Part shown: positions 27,251-40,600 of the stretch, in pieces
Position numbering within the stretch: the stretch's first letter is position 1
Layout of the letters: every line of letters starts with the position of its first letter
Assembly (NCBI GenBank): GCA_015499995.1
Contig: JADNRV010000026.1
Coordinates: 310,001-374,000 of the forward strand
Length of the DNA stretch: 64,000 nt
Source: Flammula alnicola
Lineage: Eukaryota; Basidiomycota; Agaricomycetes; Agaricales; Strophariaceae
Reading direction: 5' to 3'
Translations under genes and position numbers: made by a program
Notes under the pieces: generated by a model
What the model was told of the DNA's origin: nothing
Database searches by the model: none
What the model saw: only the letters and a program-made list of their open reading frames with translations

Positions 27251-28205
27251 ATGCCAGTAGGAATTGAGGCTTGGATTACCCAAATACCCCCAATTACGCG
27301 CGGCTGGCTGGCTCTCTCCATCTTGACGAGCTTGGCAGTGGTCAGCATACCTTTCCTTGTCCATTCATGTTGCAAGACTGAAGTGTCATCTTTTCCTTAA
27401 ACACTTAGCAATGTCAACTGGTTACACCCTTGCAGTTGTATTTTAGTCCACGGAGTGCGTTTATCAATGTACAGGTGAGTATTTATTTCATCCTCGCCCA
27501 ATTAATGGCGAGCTGACCACTAATTTTGTATTAGCCATGGAGAATGGCTACGACGTTCTTCTACTTCGGTTCAATCTCTTTGGATTTTGTATTCCATCTG
27601 TTCTTCTTGTAAGTCCTCACTCCGTTCTTGAGAAATAATCTTATTGACAGCCCTGGCGTAATCTGTATAGCATGCGATATAGCCGCATGCTTGAAGAATC
27701 TTCTTTCGCGAACAAGAGAGCAGATTATTTCTGGCTACTCCTCCTATCCTCCATAATGTTGCTGGTGAATTTATTGTTCCGTTAGTCCTATGTAATTCAA
27801 AGAACTTACTTCCTATACTTTCAAGGGCCTCTCGCCATTATTCAACCTCCCTTTCCTTTCTTCCTCGCTCGCCTTCGTTCCGATTTATCTTTGGTCACGG
27901 CGGCACCCTTCAACGCCTATATCACTATTTGGCTTGATCACAATAACGGCGCCTTATCTCCCTGTCGCCCTTGTCGCATTCTCGTGGGTTCTCAATGGTA
28001 CATGGAAAGCCGCCGCAGGTGATCTCGTAGGGTGCGCTGTTGGCCACGTCGGATGGTTTTTACGTGATGTTTGGACAAGAGAAATGGTTGGCGGCTCGAC
28101 ATTCTTTAGCGAAGCTCCGCTTCGACTGTGAGTGATTTTCCCTTCTCCCATCTTCCTAAAATGCTGACTAAAGATAACAGGAAAAGGTTGTTTGGAGATC
28201 AATAA
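27251..28205 (+). CDS. Derlin (Der1-family ERAD rhomboid pseudoprotease)
   Basis: Derlins form part of the retrotranslocation channel for misfolded ER proteins. Model 27251-27340, 27409-27474, 27535-27608, 27671-27764, 27826-28127, 28181-28205: 216 aa, perfectly in frame. The start MPVGIEAWITQIPPITRGWL precedes TM1. The family blocks follow: VTPLQLYFSPRSAFINVQ then PWRMATTFFYFGSISLDFVF (the derlin WR motif), and MRYSRMLEESSFANKRADYF. Later come LFNLPFLSSSLAFVPIYLWS, GTWKAAAGDLVGCAVGHVGW (rhomboid-like GxxxG region) and REMVGG. It ends KRLFGDQ. No catalytic Ser-His dyad, as expected. Confidence 0.94.
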
Positions 28206-28468
28206 TTCTGGTCTCTGTTTGAACTCCTTGTACCATATAATTACCATGCGTTTCGAGAAAACGCAGTTCTAATACAGAGAGATGTACAATCTTCAAACAC
28301 TTCTCCGACTACTCGATGGAATAGACGACAACAAAAAAAATACCAAAGGCGAAGTAAATTAAACAAATAAAGATAACGGAAAACGAAAGGAGGTAGAGGG
28401 GACACTAAAGGTCCTTCTGACAAGAAATCGAACCGGAAATGTCAAAAAGTATCTTTGGACCGAACGCT

Positions 28469-30223
28469 TTATTCCTCCTCAGACCAGTGGGAAACTTCGC
28501 CTGCTTCCATGATCTTGGACATGGTTTTCACCCTTCGGTGAGAAGGTTTATTGGGGTCAGATGGTTGGAGGCGATGGGATGGCTTGACGGGCGGGAAAAC
28601 ATACTCGCCCTTCAGATGCTTCATAAGTCGACGCATCTCCCATTGTGTAATCTCCATCGAGGTGGAGTTAGCGGTGGGCGATCGAGGTGGACGAGGGAAC
28701 TGGGAGAGGATGGATGGCGCCCGTGCGCTGACAGACGGCTTAGCCGGAGGGCTTGTGGCGGAGTCGAACTCGCGAACGACAAGGATGAGCAAGAGAGTGA
28801 TCGTCGAGCAGCCCACGACCACCATTTGAGGGAAAAATCCGATACAATCTGTAAACGATGGAATCCGAGTTGAGCGCCCTGGGACAAAAATAGGAACTAA
28901 GCCAATCTAGAACACACCGATTAAAACACCTAGACGATAGGGGGACAACGTCAGTACTACGAGAGGGTCTTCATAAAATTGCATCTACTCGCCATCCAAC
29001 CCGGGTGCGTCTGGCATGCTATTTCGAAGCTGTGGAATAGCGATAAGAATAGCACCGCAAGAAATAAGGTGAGGAAGCAGAGACTTGAGTCCGCGTAGCC
29101 TCCGTGCAATCAAGACATGCCCAATGGTGACGTGAGTCAGGATCCAGCTTACGGCGAACAGAAGCAGTGTGAAGCAGCGAGCTTCGTTCGGACGAGTGAT
29201 GTACATGTCGATATCCCTGCTGACCTCCTCAGTTCCATTTCCAGGAGTCGAGTAACTGTCGATGTCGACGGTGGTTATATCAAAGCTGGAAGTGATGTCA
29301 ATCGTGGCTGCTTTCCTGATAGGAATAATCGTCTGATTATCGAAAGAGACGGCACGGATGGTGCTGGAGAGCTTATAAGTGTCGAAAGGGTATAGTCGAT
29401 CTTCGTGTACATCGAGAACATGATCGCTGTCGAATTGGACCAAGTTTTGAATGCTATTCGGGCCAAATATATAAATATATTATTGCGAGCATGAATGCAA
29501 CAAAGAAATAGATATTTACCTCCTCGTTGTCCAGTTTCCCTGTTGAAAGGAATTTCAGTTGGATTATAAGTAGCAGTGGGATTATCATCACTGTATATAT
29601 CGATATAAGCAAAGATATGAAAGAAACAGTCACAACTGAAATACCTGTCACATAGAAGTACATAGGAGATGCTGGAAGGCCGCACGCAGAGCTTCCATGT
29701 GCACCAGCAGAGCCAGGGAGCATGTAATCTTCACCACATGCTACGATGGACCAACGAATGGTGACCGATGGCTCATCTACGTCGACATCGACACTTTCTC
29801 CGACAAGGACAACCTGCGACGCCGAAGGGTCAAATTTATAAATAAATCTGCAAAGGGATTGTTGTTTACCCCGGGAGATGTTTCAGCGACCGTGTTCAAG
29901 GTTTTCTTGAAGAATGGCTCGTCAGCGTCCGAGCCAACGAAGGCAAACGAAATAGATATTATGAAAAACAAGGAAGATATGACAGCAAGTGTCACGATGG
30001 TACTGCCACGGAGAGGGATGACCATCCTGCTTGTAAGAGGTCGAATGGCGTCTTGTAACGCTTTTTCTTGGTCGGGGGGACTGGGACTGTGGGATATTGT
30101 GTCTCCCACTGGAACTTGTGAGGTCGTCACTGCACTGACTTGTGCAGGAGTCAAATGAAAAGAGCGTAGTTGGTGAAAAGAGCGTTGGGGACGAATAAAA
30201 GAGGGAACCCGAAAAGACGGCAT
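28469..30223 (-). CDS. Multi-pass membrane protein, possibly DUF4436 family
   Basis: The frame opens MPSFRVPSFIRPQRSFHQLR with a cytosolic N-terminus. A TM follows (STIVTLAVISSLFFIISISF), then a large lumenal or extracellular beta-rich domain (DEPSVTIRWSIVACGEDYML; LVQFDSDHVLDVHEDRLYPF; DTYKLSSTIRAVSFDNQTII). Then come several TMs (ARCFTLLLFAVSWILTHVTI; LISCGAILIAIPQLRNSMPD; VVVGCSTITLLLILVVREFD). The cytosolic Pro/Ser-rich tail ends WSEEE. At least five short introns. The layout fits fungal proteins annotated DUF4436; I cannot confirm the assignment. One base appears missing near 29790, between LSLSEKVS and DVDVDEPS. Function unknown. Confidence 0.75.
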
Positions 30224-30827
30224 ACTGGCGTCAAACTAATGTTCAAAAGCCAGGGCTTGAATCGAAGTGGAGGCGAAGAGAGCCTCATATAAGGCTTTCA
30301 TGGCGCCGCACGGAAAAGTTAACTAGAAGAACAAGATTTTAGACGTGCGGCGATGAAGCTAATACCCACCTCGTGTACTCTGGATGCGAGCGGGGATTAC
30401 TCTTGCTAAGCAATTATTCACATTTTTCGATGAAGTGCCCTTTAGAATCTGCCCATAAACGACATAGACGATATGCCGAAATAATGGCACGAAGCAGCGG
30501 ACATGCGAGTAACAAGATAAAAACGCCGGTCTTCCGTGCCGACGGCCAGAAGACGTCAAAAATCATAGAATTCTGCCTGATCTGCCGACTATCCTCGCTA
30601 AGGAACTGGATAATGATCAAGTTCGAAGTCAGTGTCAAATGCTGACGTGGACATAGAACGGTAATACTCACCAAAGTCGAAACAGAAGATGAATAGTTGC
30701 CGTACGACGGCGTTGAAATTTGTTGAGAATCACACAGCTTACAGTAACACCTCACTTGAAAACAGTAGTGTACCCTGGTACATTTCTAGGAAAATATCAA
30801 AATCACGACTATTCAGGTGGTGATTTC
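30224..30827. other. Intergenic region between two minus-strand genes
   Basis: About 600 bp. Open frames here (for example 30414-30755, minus) show no domain. Probably the promoter and 5' UTR of the membrane-protein gene plus the 3' end of the SET-domain gene. Confidence 0.4.
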
Positions 30828-32357
30828 TCAACTGCCATCGGACAGCAGGCCCTCAAGAATGACGATTTCTTGTAGCGGACCGCCATCATCACCTTCAGGT
30901 CCAAAGATGGTCAAGACTTGGCGCGCGAGGGTTAGGAATATCGATGCTTGCTCCTTCAGCGATTCCTCCTGGCCTCCGTTAAGCTCTGCTGAAGCAATTA
31001 CAACATTCCACGCCGTTTTCGCCAATTCCAGAAGATGCATCCCTTAACGATTTAAAAAGGTCAGTCAGACTCTGATATGGAAGCGACCCATTGTTTCGGG
31101 AATCTCACCGATTTGTGGGTAATTGATGGGATAGACGAGAACATAGAGAGACAGCAAAGTCATGCCGCTTTCAATCGCCAGGTCGTATTGTCCTTCATGT
31201 GAAGCTTCACTGAATGTTTCAGACAAGCTTCCCATGTAAGATTCTCGGAGAACGCAATATAACGATGGCGGAATTGTTTCGAGAGGCTTGTCCGGTAAAG
31301 TCGAACCCGTGCCGAAACTGAGGCCCACAAATTCGCGCAACTGTCGTGCCAAAAGAGACATTTCACTTGGACTTGTTGGTAGTTCCGGAAGGCGCCCAAC
31401 ACTGCGGAGGAATAAACTGGACGAGCAGTTGCATTTGAAACCATAGCTGATTTCAAGAATCTGCTCGCGTGACTCCAGTAAAGCTGGATCAAGGTAAGGA
31501 AGGCAGATCTGAATGCACTTATCTAATTAGGAACGGTGCATATAGGAAGAAGAGGCCTCACCTCCTCTCCCGGAAGGATGTCACGGAGGGCCACTACTTC
31601 CATTTTAATGGACTGGGCCGGCGATAGAGTGTATTTCACAGCAGCGTTTGGAACACAAGAATGGTTAAAAAGGCGACTGGAAATTGGAAAAACTCCATGG
31701 CCAATGGTAGTAAGATGGGAATGGATGGCAAAGTTATTGTTGCCGAATCGTGCATACAATCTGCTCACTAGTTGATCTGAAGGGGAAGGTGTAATGGGAC
31801 ATATGGCAGGAGCTGCAATGGAATCATCAGGGTAAGGAAGTAAGGACATTAATACAGAAACTGGAGAGGAATCCTCGAAGGAATAAGGATCCGGTGAGAG
31901 GGACATTTGAGCGAGTGTGTGCGATAGCAAAATCGAATCAAGTTTCTGGTGCTCCAGAAGAGCCTGGTATCCTGGTGACGATAAATGGGAATTGTAGCCT
32001 TTGCAGATTCGCTTGTGATGCGTTCGCCATTGAAAGGCCTGACCTGGATATCAATAACGGAGTATTAATTGCGAAGCAAATGAGAGTAGCTTGGGAATGG
32101 ATCACACATTGGGCATCACAATACCAGTAAGACCCGCAACCGCTACACCGCTTCAGAGGGGTTTTGTGAGAGGCAATACGAAAGCAGGCATCACAACGTC
32201 GTCCTTTTTCGGAGTCGAGAAGGATGGCTGCAAAAGCATAAGTTGAAAGAATGGGCGAACCTGGTCGGAACTGAGTTTTTGCAATGCATTTATCGCGGGC
32301 TGAGGGATGCGGCACAAGTTCCACAGAATCTGGCACCCATGATGGAGTTTGTGTCAT
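30828..32357 (-). CDS. SMYD-type SET/MYND-domain protein (predicted lysine methyltransferase)
   Basis: SMYD proteins methylate lysines using a SET domain split by a MYND zinc finger. The start MTQTPSWVPDSVELVPHPSA leads into the first SET half (AKTQFRPGSPILSTYAFAAI). MYND follows: CDACFRIASHKTPLKRCSGC, YWYCDAQC, then across an intron QAFQWRTHHKRICKGYN, giving the Cys/His pattern. The second SET half has the cofactor motif FNHSCVPNAAVKYTLS, VVALRDILPGEEV, and a post-SET stretch YGFKCNC near 31440. The helical C-terminal domain runs to LEGLLSDGS (stop 30828-30830). Introns at about 32130-32190, 31885-31940 and 31500-31560, plus others near 31050. The post-SET region here has few Cys, so zinc binding there is uncertain. 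Confidence 0.88.
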
Positions 32358-32581
32358 TCCTAACGTACTAAAACTTGAAGTTATGCACTGTTACAACCAA
32401 TGCATGGTAGTGCATGGTCGGGGTGATCAGTAATAAAATTTGGTATTATTGGTAGTTGTTGAATAACAATGACATAGTATATACACAGGTCAAATAATAC
32501 AACGAGTTTCGAGACATTTCTATGCCCAGCCTCCAAGAAATCAGATCTAGATAATAAGTAGTTGAAAAAGTCGCTTCGACA

Positions 32582-35500
32582 TTAAGAATCCCAAATTGCG
32601 CCAAAGGCGGGAATTCCCCTGCTCATCATCCCATACACAACCTTCCTGGTCAGCTTCTGGTTTGAAATGACGCAGACAGCCTCCGCATTGAATTCCTTCA
32701 CAGACGGTAGGTAAGTTTGACCATATCAGGCTTGCCATGGGCCCGAGTATCTATTAGATGCGACAGGTTTAATAATAAAAAAACTGTCCGAGTCAAGGTA
32801 GAAGTGACATACCATAGACCACTGCGTCAGGAGACGCGCCGAGGATCTGGTCCACGAACTCATCGCCAAAGGTTTCTCGAACATTGGGAGACGTCCAGAG
32901 AAGACGCATAGGAACTCGTTTCTCCAAAATACAAGGAGCGCATGGTCCAATGCCGGACCCTGTCGCGACGATCACAACGCGCCGGAAAAGTGGAACAATG
33001 CGAAGGACGCCAAATGTAGGTATTCCGCGGACCCACAGCTCAGTTGGCGGGTTCATGATCTGCTTGGCAGTCCAGTCCCTGCTCTGCTAACGACAAGCGA
33101 ATAACCCTTCTTTCCAGGTACGGGACAGTCGCAAATCCGTGCCATTCCATCAATGGATTGTCTGAAATTCGGGTGAAGCTGCCAGTGATCGGGGTAACTA
33201 GAGTGGCGATGAGGACGAGATATAAACGTGTGTCTGAATGTAGTAGCTACTTACCATAATCGAAATGAAGGCGAACCGCATGGTTCGACAAAACCTGACT
33301 TCTCACTGGAACTTTCCGCAACCTCACCCACGGCAGTATGATTGAGCCTACGAGCGAAAGAAAAATAGTCAATAATTGTGATTCATTGTTGGATGTTTGT
33401 CTCACCTGTTAGGATCACGAGTAACCAGAATGGTGCGATTTCACCAAAGTAAGTCCCAGAGATCGGCCTTCATCCTTGTAGTCATTGGTGAGAAGAACGA
33501 ACTGAGACATGGTCAGCTAATGCTCCGCGGTCGAATACGAGGAAAGATCAAACCTGGCACCAGACAAGCGCCGTACTTGTCCATCCGAGGAACCGATGCG
33601 TTTTCTCGAAACTGTTATGGCGTTTCGAACGAATTGCCGGGTGGGCAAAAATCACAATTCCAAGGAGAAACACCAAGATGCAGTAAGTGACAGCGACAGT
33701 TGGGGCAGAGGTCTAGGCACGAAAATTTGAATAAAAATCCTCGTCGAGACAAGAGGTAAAATCTAACCTTGCTGTTCTCGACCAATTCCTTAGTCGCTTG
33801 ACCGGTCAAAAGAGCGAGCCACACCACGCCTGATACGGCGCATCCGGAGTGCAATCCGCCAATGTGATATACTCTTGCGCAAACTCTGCGTATCGCTAGA
33901 GGCCATCTGCGCCATAATGAATATCCATATTTGGCAATTAATTCCGAAAAGAGACTCACGAAGGCGAAACCGCACAGAACACGTTGAAAAATGCATTGAT
34001 CACATAGTCTTGTCGCATCAAGATAGAGCAAAAAAGGTTTGCAATGACGATAGTCCCAATTTGTTGCGCGTTAACCCCTTTAATTATTACTGAGATGAAG
34101 ATGGCGAGGTTCGTGAGGAAGACGACCCCGAAAAGGCGGCGGTAAAGAGTGAAAACCTGATGACGCAGGTTGCGCATAACCTTGCCCTGAGTCTTATCCG
34201 GGATAAAGTCATCTTCATAGCCTGTCCAAGGATGTTCCTGTTTCATTGGAGCTAAGGAGGATTCCTCCGAGCCGAGGTCGGTCATGCTGGGGGTCCCAGT
34301 AGAACCTGAAGCGCGCGTGACGGTCGTCGAGAGGGTTGCTTCAGGATCCCTCTCCTTGCATTCTTGTTGGTAAATAGGAACAGGTGCTGCGACCGAGCTG
34401 ACGATCGCCAAGGCTTGTGAATTGTCGTTCCCTGCCGGTGCTGTCTCTAAACGCGCCGCAGCCTCAGTGTTTTCCCTCGCCATTTTCTCCAGAACTCGCT
34501 TGTCCGTTTTCCCGTTCCTAAGAAACCGGTCAATAAAAAGTATTTTAAGAAAGTTGTAAATCGTGATCTCACGAGGTGTGTGGGAATGCATCCATTGGGA
34601 TGAATTTCGTAGGCACTGCGTAATAAGGCTGTATCTTGGCAGCCGCCGCCTGTATTTTTTCTATCTGGACGTCAGATGGTGTCGTAAAACCCCACAACTC
34701 TCCGTCGATGAGGAGCGCAACCGCAGCTTGTACGCCTGGGCATGTCTTCGCGAAGGGTTAATTCCGCGTAATGAAGTAATGTTCTAAATTTTCTCACCTC
34801 CATGGCTGAAGCCACGCCATCCAGTTCAACACGGAACCCCTGCAGTACTTCGTCATTTGTTATCGTGTTTTCGAAGGAGGCGACACTTACCTTGATTTTG
34901 ACTTGATTGTCAATTCGGCCGAGATGTTCTAAGGTGCCGTTCGAAAGCCATCGACTATAAGGTTTTGTTATAAATGATTGGGTGGGTGTGAAATAAAGAC
35001 TGGTTTTTCTTACCCGAGGTCGCCCGTATTGAACATCATGGATCTATAGGGGAATTTTAACAATGCCAAGGATTGCCGAAGAAATAGACTCTCACCCGTC
35101 TTTCATGAAAGGATCCAATACATATCTTTCCGCAGTCTTATCAGGAAGATTAACATAGCCTCTCGTTATGCCTGCGCCGCCAGCCCACATCACTCCAACG
35201 GCCCCAATGGGCAGTGGTTGCATGTTGTCGTCAAGTACGTAGACATTATTATTAGGTGTCGGTTTTCCTATGCTCAAGAACTCTCCTGAAACATGGTCAT
35301 GCATTGTGTTGACGATCGTGATCTGTGCCGAGCTATTGTCAGACCCTTCTGTTCTAGAAAATCAAGGAAAAGGTTCTTGCCTCGGTTGGACCACAAGAGT
35401 TGAAAAATTGTCCATGAGCTGCCCAATCGTCGGCGAGACCTAATCTCCAATATCAGCGTCGCGCCTTCTCCTTGCTCCAAATAAGCGAACATACCCTTTG

Positions 35501-36827
35501 GACAAGGTTCACCCGCAACCGCCACAGTCTTTATGTTTGGATAATCGGAAGGCTTGTGAGGCATGAGCATAGATGGAGTCGCAATAACGATGTCGACTGT
35601 TTTCATGACCGCGCGCCATTCTTTGGATGTCTTCCCTCGGAGGCACAAGGTACTGCCGTTGCACATACTGCCAAGTATTTCCTATGATCGGCGTATGAGA
35701 AACAGATTAAATTATGCTGCGCAAGACTGTACCCAAGCTGCCATGTCGAAGGATATGTTCATCAGTTGAGATACGCGGAGACCTGGTTGCATTCCGAGAT
35801 TGCCAGGCGCCAAGCAAAGCACTTAAATGTAGTTAAGTTTTGCGCGCCAAGAACTTGAAGATGAAAGGAACCCACGATTCGTGACGTTTCCGTGAGTAAC
35901 ATCGACGCCTTTTGGTACCCCCGTCGTTCCTACCAAATTTGGTCAGTATAAGAAATGAACAATGCGAGTGATATGTAGTCACCGCTCGTATAAATCACGT
36001 AAGCTCCATGTTTTGAGGCGGAAAGATCTTGGGGTTTCGTGCAGTGGACAGAGCGTTCTTCACAAATCGTGTCTTCCAAACAGATCATGTGACGACCTTC
36101 CACTCTGGCCACGAATTTCTTCAAAACAAGTACATTGGGTGACTCCGAGCCAAGTAAGGCATGCTTCAGGGTGCTGTCGGAGACGATATTCCCATCGAGA
36201 GGAACATAAGCTGCACCCGCCTTCAGGATGCCAAGGATACCAACGACCATGGGGATAGAGCGCTCTGCTAAAAAGCATATGCGCGAATCCAGGCTAACAC
36301 CGACGGCTCGAAGGTGAGTAGCGAGGCAGTTTGCCTGGCGATCCAAGTCAGCGTAGGTGATTTTGTTGTCGAAATCTTCTACTGCGATGGCGTCTGGTTG
36401 GCTTTGGGCATGAAACTCGAATGCATGATGAACGCATTGAAATGGAGAAGAAACCGACGCGCCCACTCCGAAGTTGTGGAAGAGGGTCTGGTCTGAAGGA
36501 GGAAGGTGATCGAGAGTATCGCGCTTTGACACTTGGGGTTTCATGGCCAAGGAATTTGGATTGTGGGGCTTCATTGGTATTTTTTCCAGAGCTTTTAAAT
36601 CTCCACCTGCGGGATGAGCCAGGGTGATTTTGACATAATACAAGAACTCCGTTGTTGGCGATCAAGGTCAGCTTTCCGAAAAACAACCGCCTTGAAAATC
36701 CGTTACGGAGCCAGATAGCATCTTGCGTCAGATCGAGGTTAAAATAACGAATGACGAGACGCCACGGAGGAAAGATCCAATGGTCCAAGGGTCCAAGATG
36801 AACTTGCACGAGCGTTCTTGTCAGCAT
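32582..36827 (-). CDS. TmpB-like adenylate-forming enzyme fused to a TmpA-like membrane flavo-oxidoreductase
   Basis: The N-terminal two thirds are an AMP-binding adenylation domain: ILKAGAAYVPLDGN, YVIYTSGTTGVPKGVDVTHG (phosphate-loop motif, split by an intron), SFDMAAWEILGSMCNG, FFNSCGPTE, FNTGDLGRWLSNGTLEHLGR, and the catalytic Lys in NGKTDKRVLEKMA. No carrier domain with a GGxS motif follows. After a Ser/Thr-rich linker the protein becomes membranous: FGVVFLTNLAIFISVIIKGV and LFCSILMRQDYVINAFFNVF, further TMs, then an NAD(P)-binding end VVIVATGSGIGPCAP ... EAVCVISNQKLTRKVVYGMM ... IPAFGAIWDS (stop 32582-32584). This layout matches TmpB of Aspergillus nidulans, which acts with AfeA in conidiation signalling. 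One intron (about 35330-35395) uses a GC donor. Missing bases appear near 32680 and 36640. The start at 36827 is tentative. Confidence 0.85.
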
Positions 36828-37692
36828 TAGAGCAATTCTCGTGTGTTCTCCACATGGATTCGATATACATACAGAGGAAGTGTTAAAATAATCCCTAGCA
36901 GAGGCCGCTGCGTAATTTAAATTAGTTTAGCGAGGCGCGCCAAGGTACTTGTCATGGAGAAAGAGACAGTCACCGAGCCCAATGCCGCGTGCGGGAAATC
37001 AGCGAAGGTTATCCAAATGCAAAAAAGGTGAATCGTCCAACACGCGAAGTAGGGAAGGGTGCTGGCCTATTCTTTGGTTTCCAGCTCTTTGCATAACATT
37101 TGCCATGGACAGACAGATGCTCTCAGGAGATGGAGACTTTATAAATAGAATCAGCACCAAGTGGCAAGTCGCGGTCAGGCGTTATGCAAGCGAGCTCTCG
37201 CGTAAGAATTAACTGACGTAACCCAGTGCGCGACGAGTGCATCAATGGTAAACCTCGGCAAGTTGTCCTTTTCAACTTCGGAAGAATGCAAAGAGAATCG
37301 ATGGATGCACGTTGTCCTGGACTCCTCCAAGAAGCCACTGACAGCTAACTGTCTTCTCTTGTGCGTGGACGTTTAGCTCGGAGAATATGGGAAACCCGTC
37401 AGGTCGGAAAGAGTTTAAAATCTATTAATAGATCCACGTACTGCGAGCTGCTGCAAATTGCCGATTTCATGGGTGCTCGTCACTACAGTATAAAGGTCGC
37501 GGCCAAGGACGCCAGGTAAGTAAGCCCAGACGAGACCTAAGAAATCCGCGTTTAAAAGAACCTCTTCACAAACCTGTTGGACGAAGAACGGCGACGGGCA
37601 TTGACACAGAGGGAGGGATAGGATACGGGTAAGAAATTTCTGTAAAAGCAAATTTGACGAGGATAAAAGAACAAGAACAAGAAAGAAGTATG
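36828..37692. other. Gap between RAD50 3' end and the TmpB-like gene
   Basis: About 860 bp with only short unassignable frames. It may contain 5' non-coding exons of the TmpB-like gene. No repeat or RNA gene seen. Confidence 0.4.
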
Positions 37693-40600
37693 TTATCTAA
37701 ATCGCTGCCGGTCTATTATGGACTTCTGCCTCGAGTCCCGAGAGACGCGCCTGCACAAAAACATGAGACAATATTCGCAAATGTAGGGGACTGAGAGCAG
37801 ACCAATAGTATTCCATAACGTCGCTTTGACCAAGCTTCCTAAGGAAATTCTCGTCATGAGTGATAATGATCAGCTGGAAGTTCGAATGTGTTTTGCGCTC
37901 GTTGATGATGCTGAAGGTGAAAACGAGTAAGGATCGTATTATTAGAAAGACACCCATGACTTACTCCACAAGGCTGGCCGCGAGGGCATCGATATTCTCC
38001 GTGTCCAGGGCATTAGTGGGCTCGTCTAAAGCGAGGATACCACAGTTCTGACCGAAGGAATCGGAAAGAGCGAGTCGTATAATGATGGATGCCAACATTT
38101 TCTGCCCGGCAGAACATCGGCCACGCATGTCCATCTCGACTTGATCCTTGGTCATAACAACCTGAAGTCAAGGAGTTCCAGCGAAAATAACCCTAAGATA
38201 AAGAGCATGGCGTACTCGATAATTATAGGAACGTTTGGATGCGCCGCCTTCGACGTCAGATCTTATTTTAATCCCGTCGATATCTATACCCATATGTGAA
38301 ATGTATACATGAACGGCCCGGAGTTTACATACCTGTACCCTGATATGTCTTGTTCCACAGGTGCTTCATGGTGTCGTTGACCTCCTCCATTTTCAGACCA
38401 TGATACTTCATGATAGCACTTGAGATCGATGAGGAACCACTCAAGCCATGCGTAATTGTATCACTCACTTGTCAAGAGCTTTGGCATACTTCTCTAAGTC
38501 ATTGTTGGCCATGTCGGATACCTGAATACGTGTTAATTGTAGGAATAATGGAAGGTTTATATTGCATACCTTGACCCTGATGAGCTGGTCAGTATATTTC
38601 TTGTAGACATCTTTGAACTCCTTGATGTCAGTCTCCAACGACTTCAGCTGCGCCTTCAACGAGCCCAGTTCTCCAGTGAGTTGATGATACTAGGAAGGAG
38701 TCAAAAGTCGTTCGAGGGGGGAGAAAGAGATAGACAAACCACTTCGCTTAATTTATCTTCTCTGGCTTTTGCGGGCTCGTACTTATCTTCGTAGTTTCTC
38801 CGAGCTTTAGCTGCTTCTTCCATATCGTATGAGTCAATCTCCGCTTGAGTCTTCGCGATATCCCTGGTTAGCTTCTGGACAATTATATTATCCCGAAGAT
38901 TCGAGATGGTTGCTCCGCTCTCGTTGATTTCTTTGTCAATGTTCGCTATCACCTCCGAGAAGCTTCGATTTGCATCTGCAAGTCATGAAGCTGTACATCA
39001 CATTCTTCAAGGCGGGCGGAACAATCATCTAGTGCACGAGCTTTCTTTCCTTGACATATCTACGCAAGCATTCAGTAGGTGCAACCAAAGCACCATCTTA
39101 AAAATAGCTTACCTTTCTATGTTCTTATTCATATCATTCAATCTGTCGATGACTTTATTCAGCTCTTCGTAAAGCCTCTGGGCCTCGTTGATCTTCGAGT
39201 TCAGCTCTCTTTGGACTCGCTGATGTCCTTCTGCAAAGCATTTATTGGAGCCTGAGCCTCCGAAATCTTGCCGTCTATGTCCTGCGAAACATTGTCAAAG
39301 GGGTTCTGAGTCTAAGAAGAATAACGTACTTTCGATGGGTGAATACGTCGCTATTTCTTGGTTCATTCGCTCGATATCTTGCTCGAGCCTATCCTTTTCT
39401 CGTATTTTGTTCAAGAGATCACGTTCTTCCAATTCCATGGAATGTAGGCTGTTCTCTAGGTCGCGGCTCAAACGAGATTGGCGATCAGCCTCGCTACTGA
39501 TGGATTTGCTCTCTCTGTCGTTCTTTCGGCTGAAGAAGATGTTAACAAGTCGACAAAAACGCACTTGGGATGAAATCACTTACAGATCGCTTGTTATCCG
39601 GCTAAGTTCACTCTGCACGTCATCGGCTGTCTTCGTGGAGCCGGTTGTTGACAAGTTGTTTTCAAGTTGACCGATCTCGTGCTCGGCCCTGTCAACTTCT
39701 TTTTGCAGGCGCACTATAGTACTCGTTTGTTGCTTGAGTGCGACAGCCTCTTTTACTTGACGATTGACTGCTTCGAGTTTCTCTCCAACCTGCAAGAATT
39801 CAGAAACAAAGCCAATAACGCCAAAATACTGAAAAAACCCACCGTCTCAGCTGCCAAGCTGATGTCTGGATGACCTCCTTCTTTTTCCTTTATCTCTTCT
39901 TCTAGACGAGGAATCTCCTGTTTTAGTTGGTCCCGGGCGATCTGCGTAGGTCGGAAATGTTGTAGCCTGTTAAGCTCGGCTTGCCACTCCTCGAGTTCTT
40001 CTTTGTAGATAGCAATAGCTTGAGTGGTGGTCTTCCCTAATGTTTCTCCCACCTGCCAAACGTTCAGATTCCAAGCATTATTCGCCTAAGCTACGCGTTG
40101 ACCCACATGTTTCTCGAAGGCCACAAATTCCTGCGCGTTGAGACGTCGATTGCAGGCATTACAAATCTTTTTCTCTCGACCCTCCTTTAGCAAGGATTCA
40201 TAAACAGTTTTCGTCGCGTTATGCTTGCCTTCCCAGCTATACGAGAATTATTAATTATCACGAAGGGCGAAGAAAAACGGAAACAGACCTCTTCCTCTCA
40301 TCGAGTTCGGCAGTTGACTCGTCAATGGCCGCATCAAGTGTTAGATGGTGCCCAATAGCGTTCTTGAGCTTAGAATCCAGATCTAGAGGACGAAAGTCAA
40401 CGGAAATAAGAAATCAATCTGGCAAACAGCATGCAAGCGAGACTGACTCTTCAATTCTGTCCGTTTCTGAATAAGCTGTGTTTTGAGATTGCTCAGATCC
40501 ATGTCAGCCTTCTGTAGCTTGTTATTGGCGATTTTGCTTTCGGCACTTAGTCCTGACTGCTCGTTTTCCTTGTCTCTGAAGAAAGCCGAAAATGTGAATT

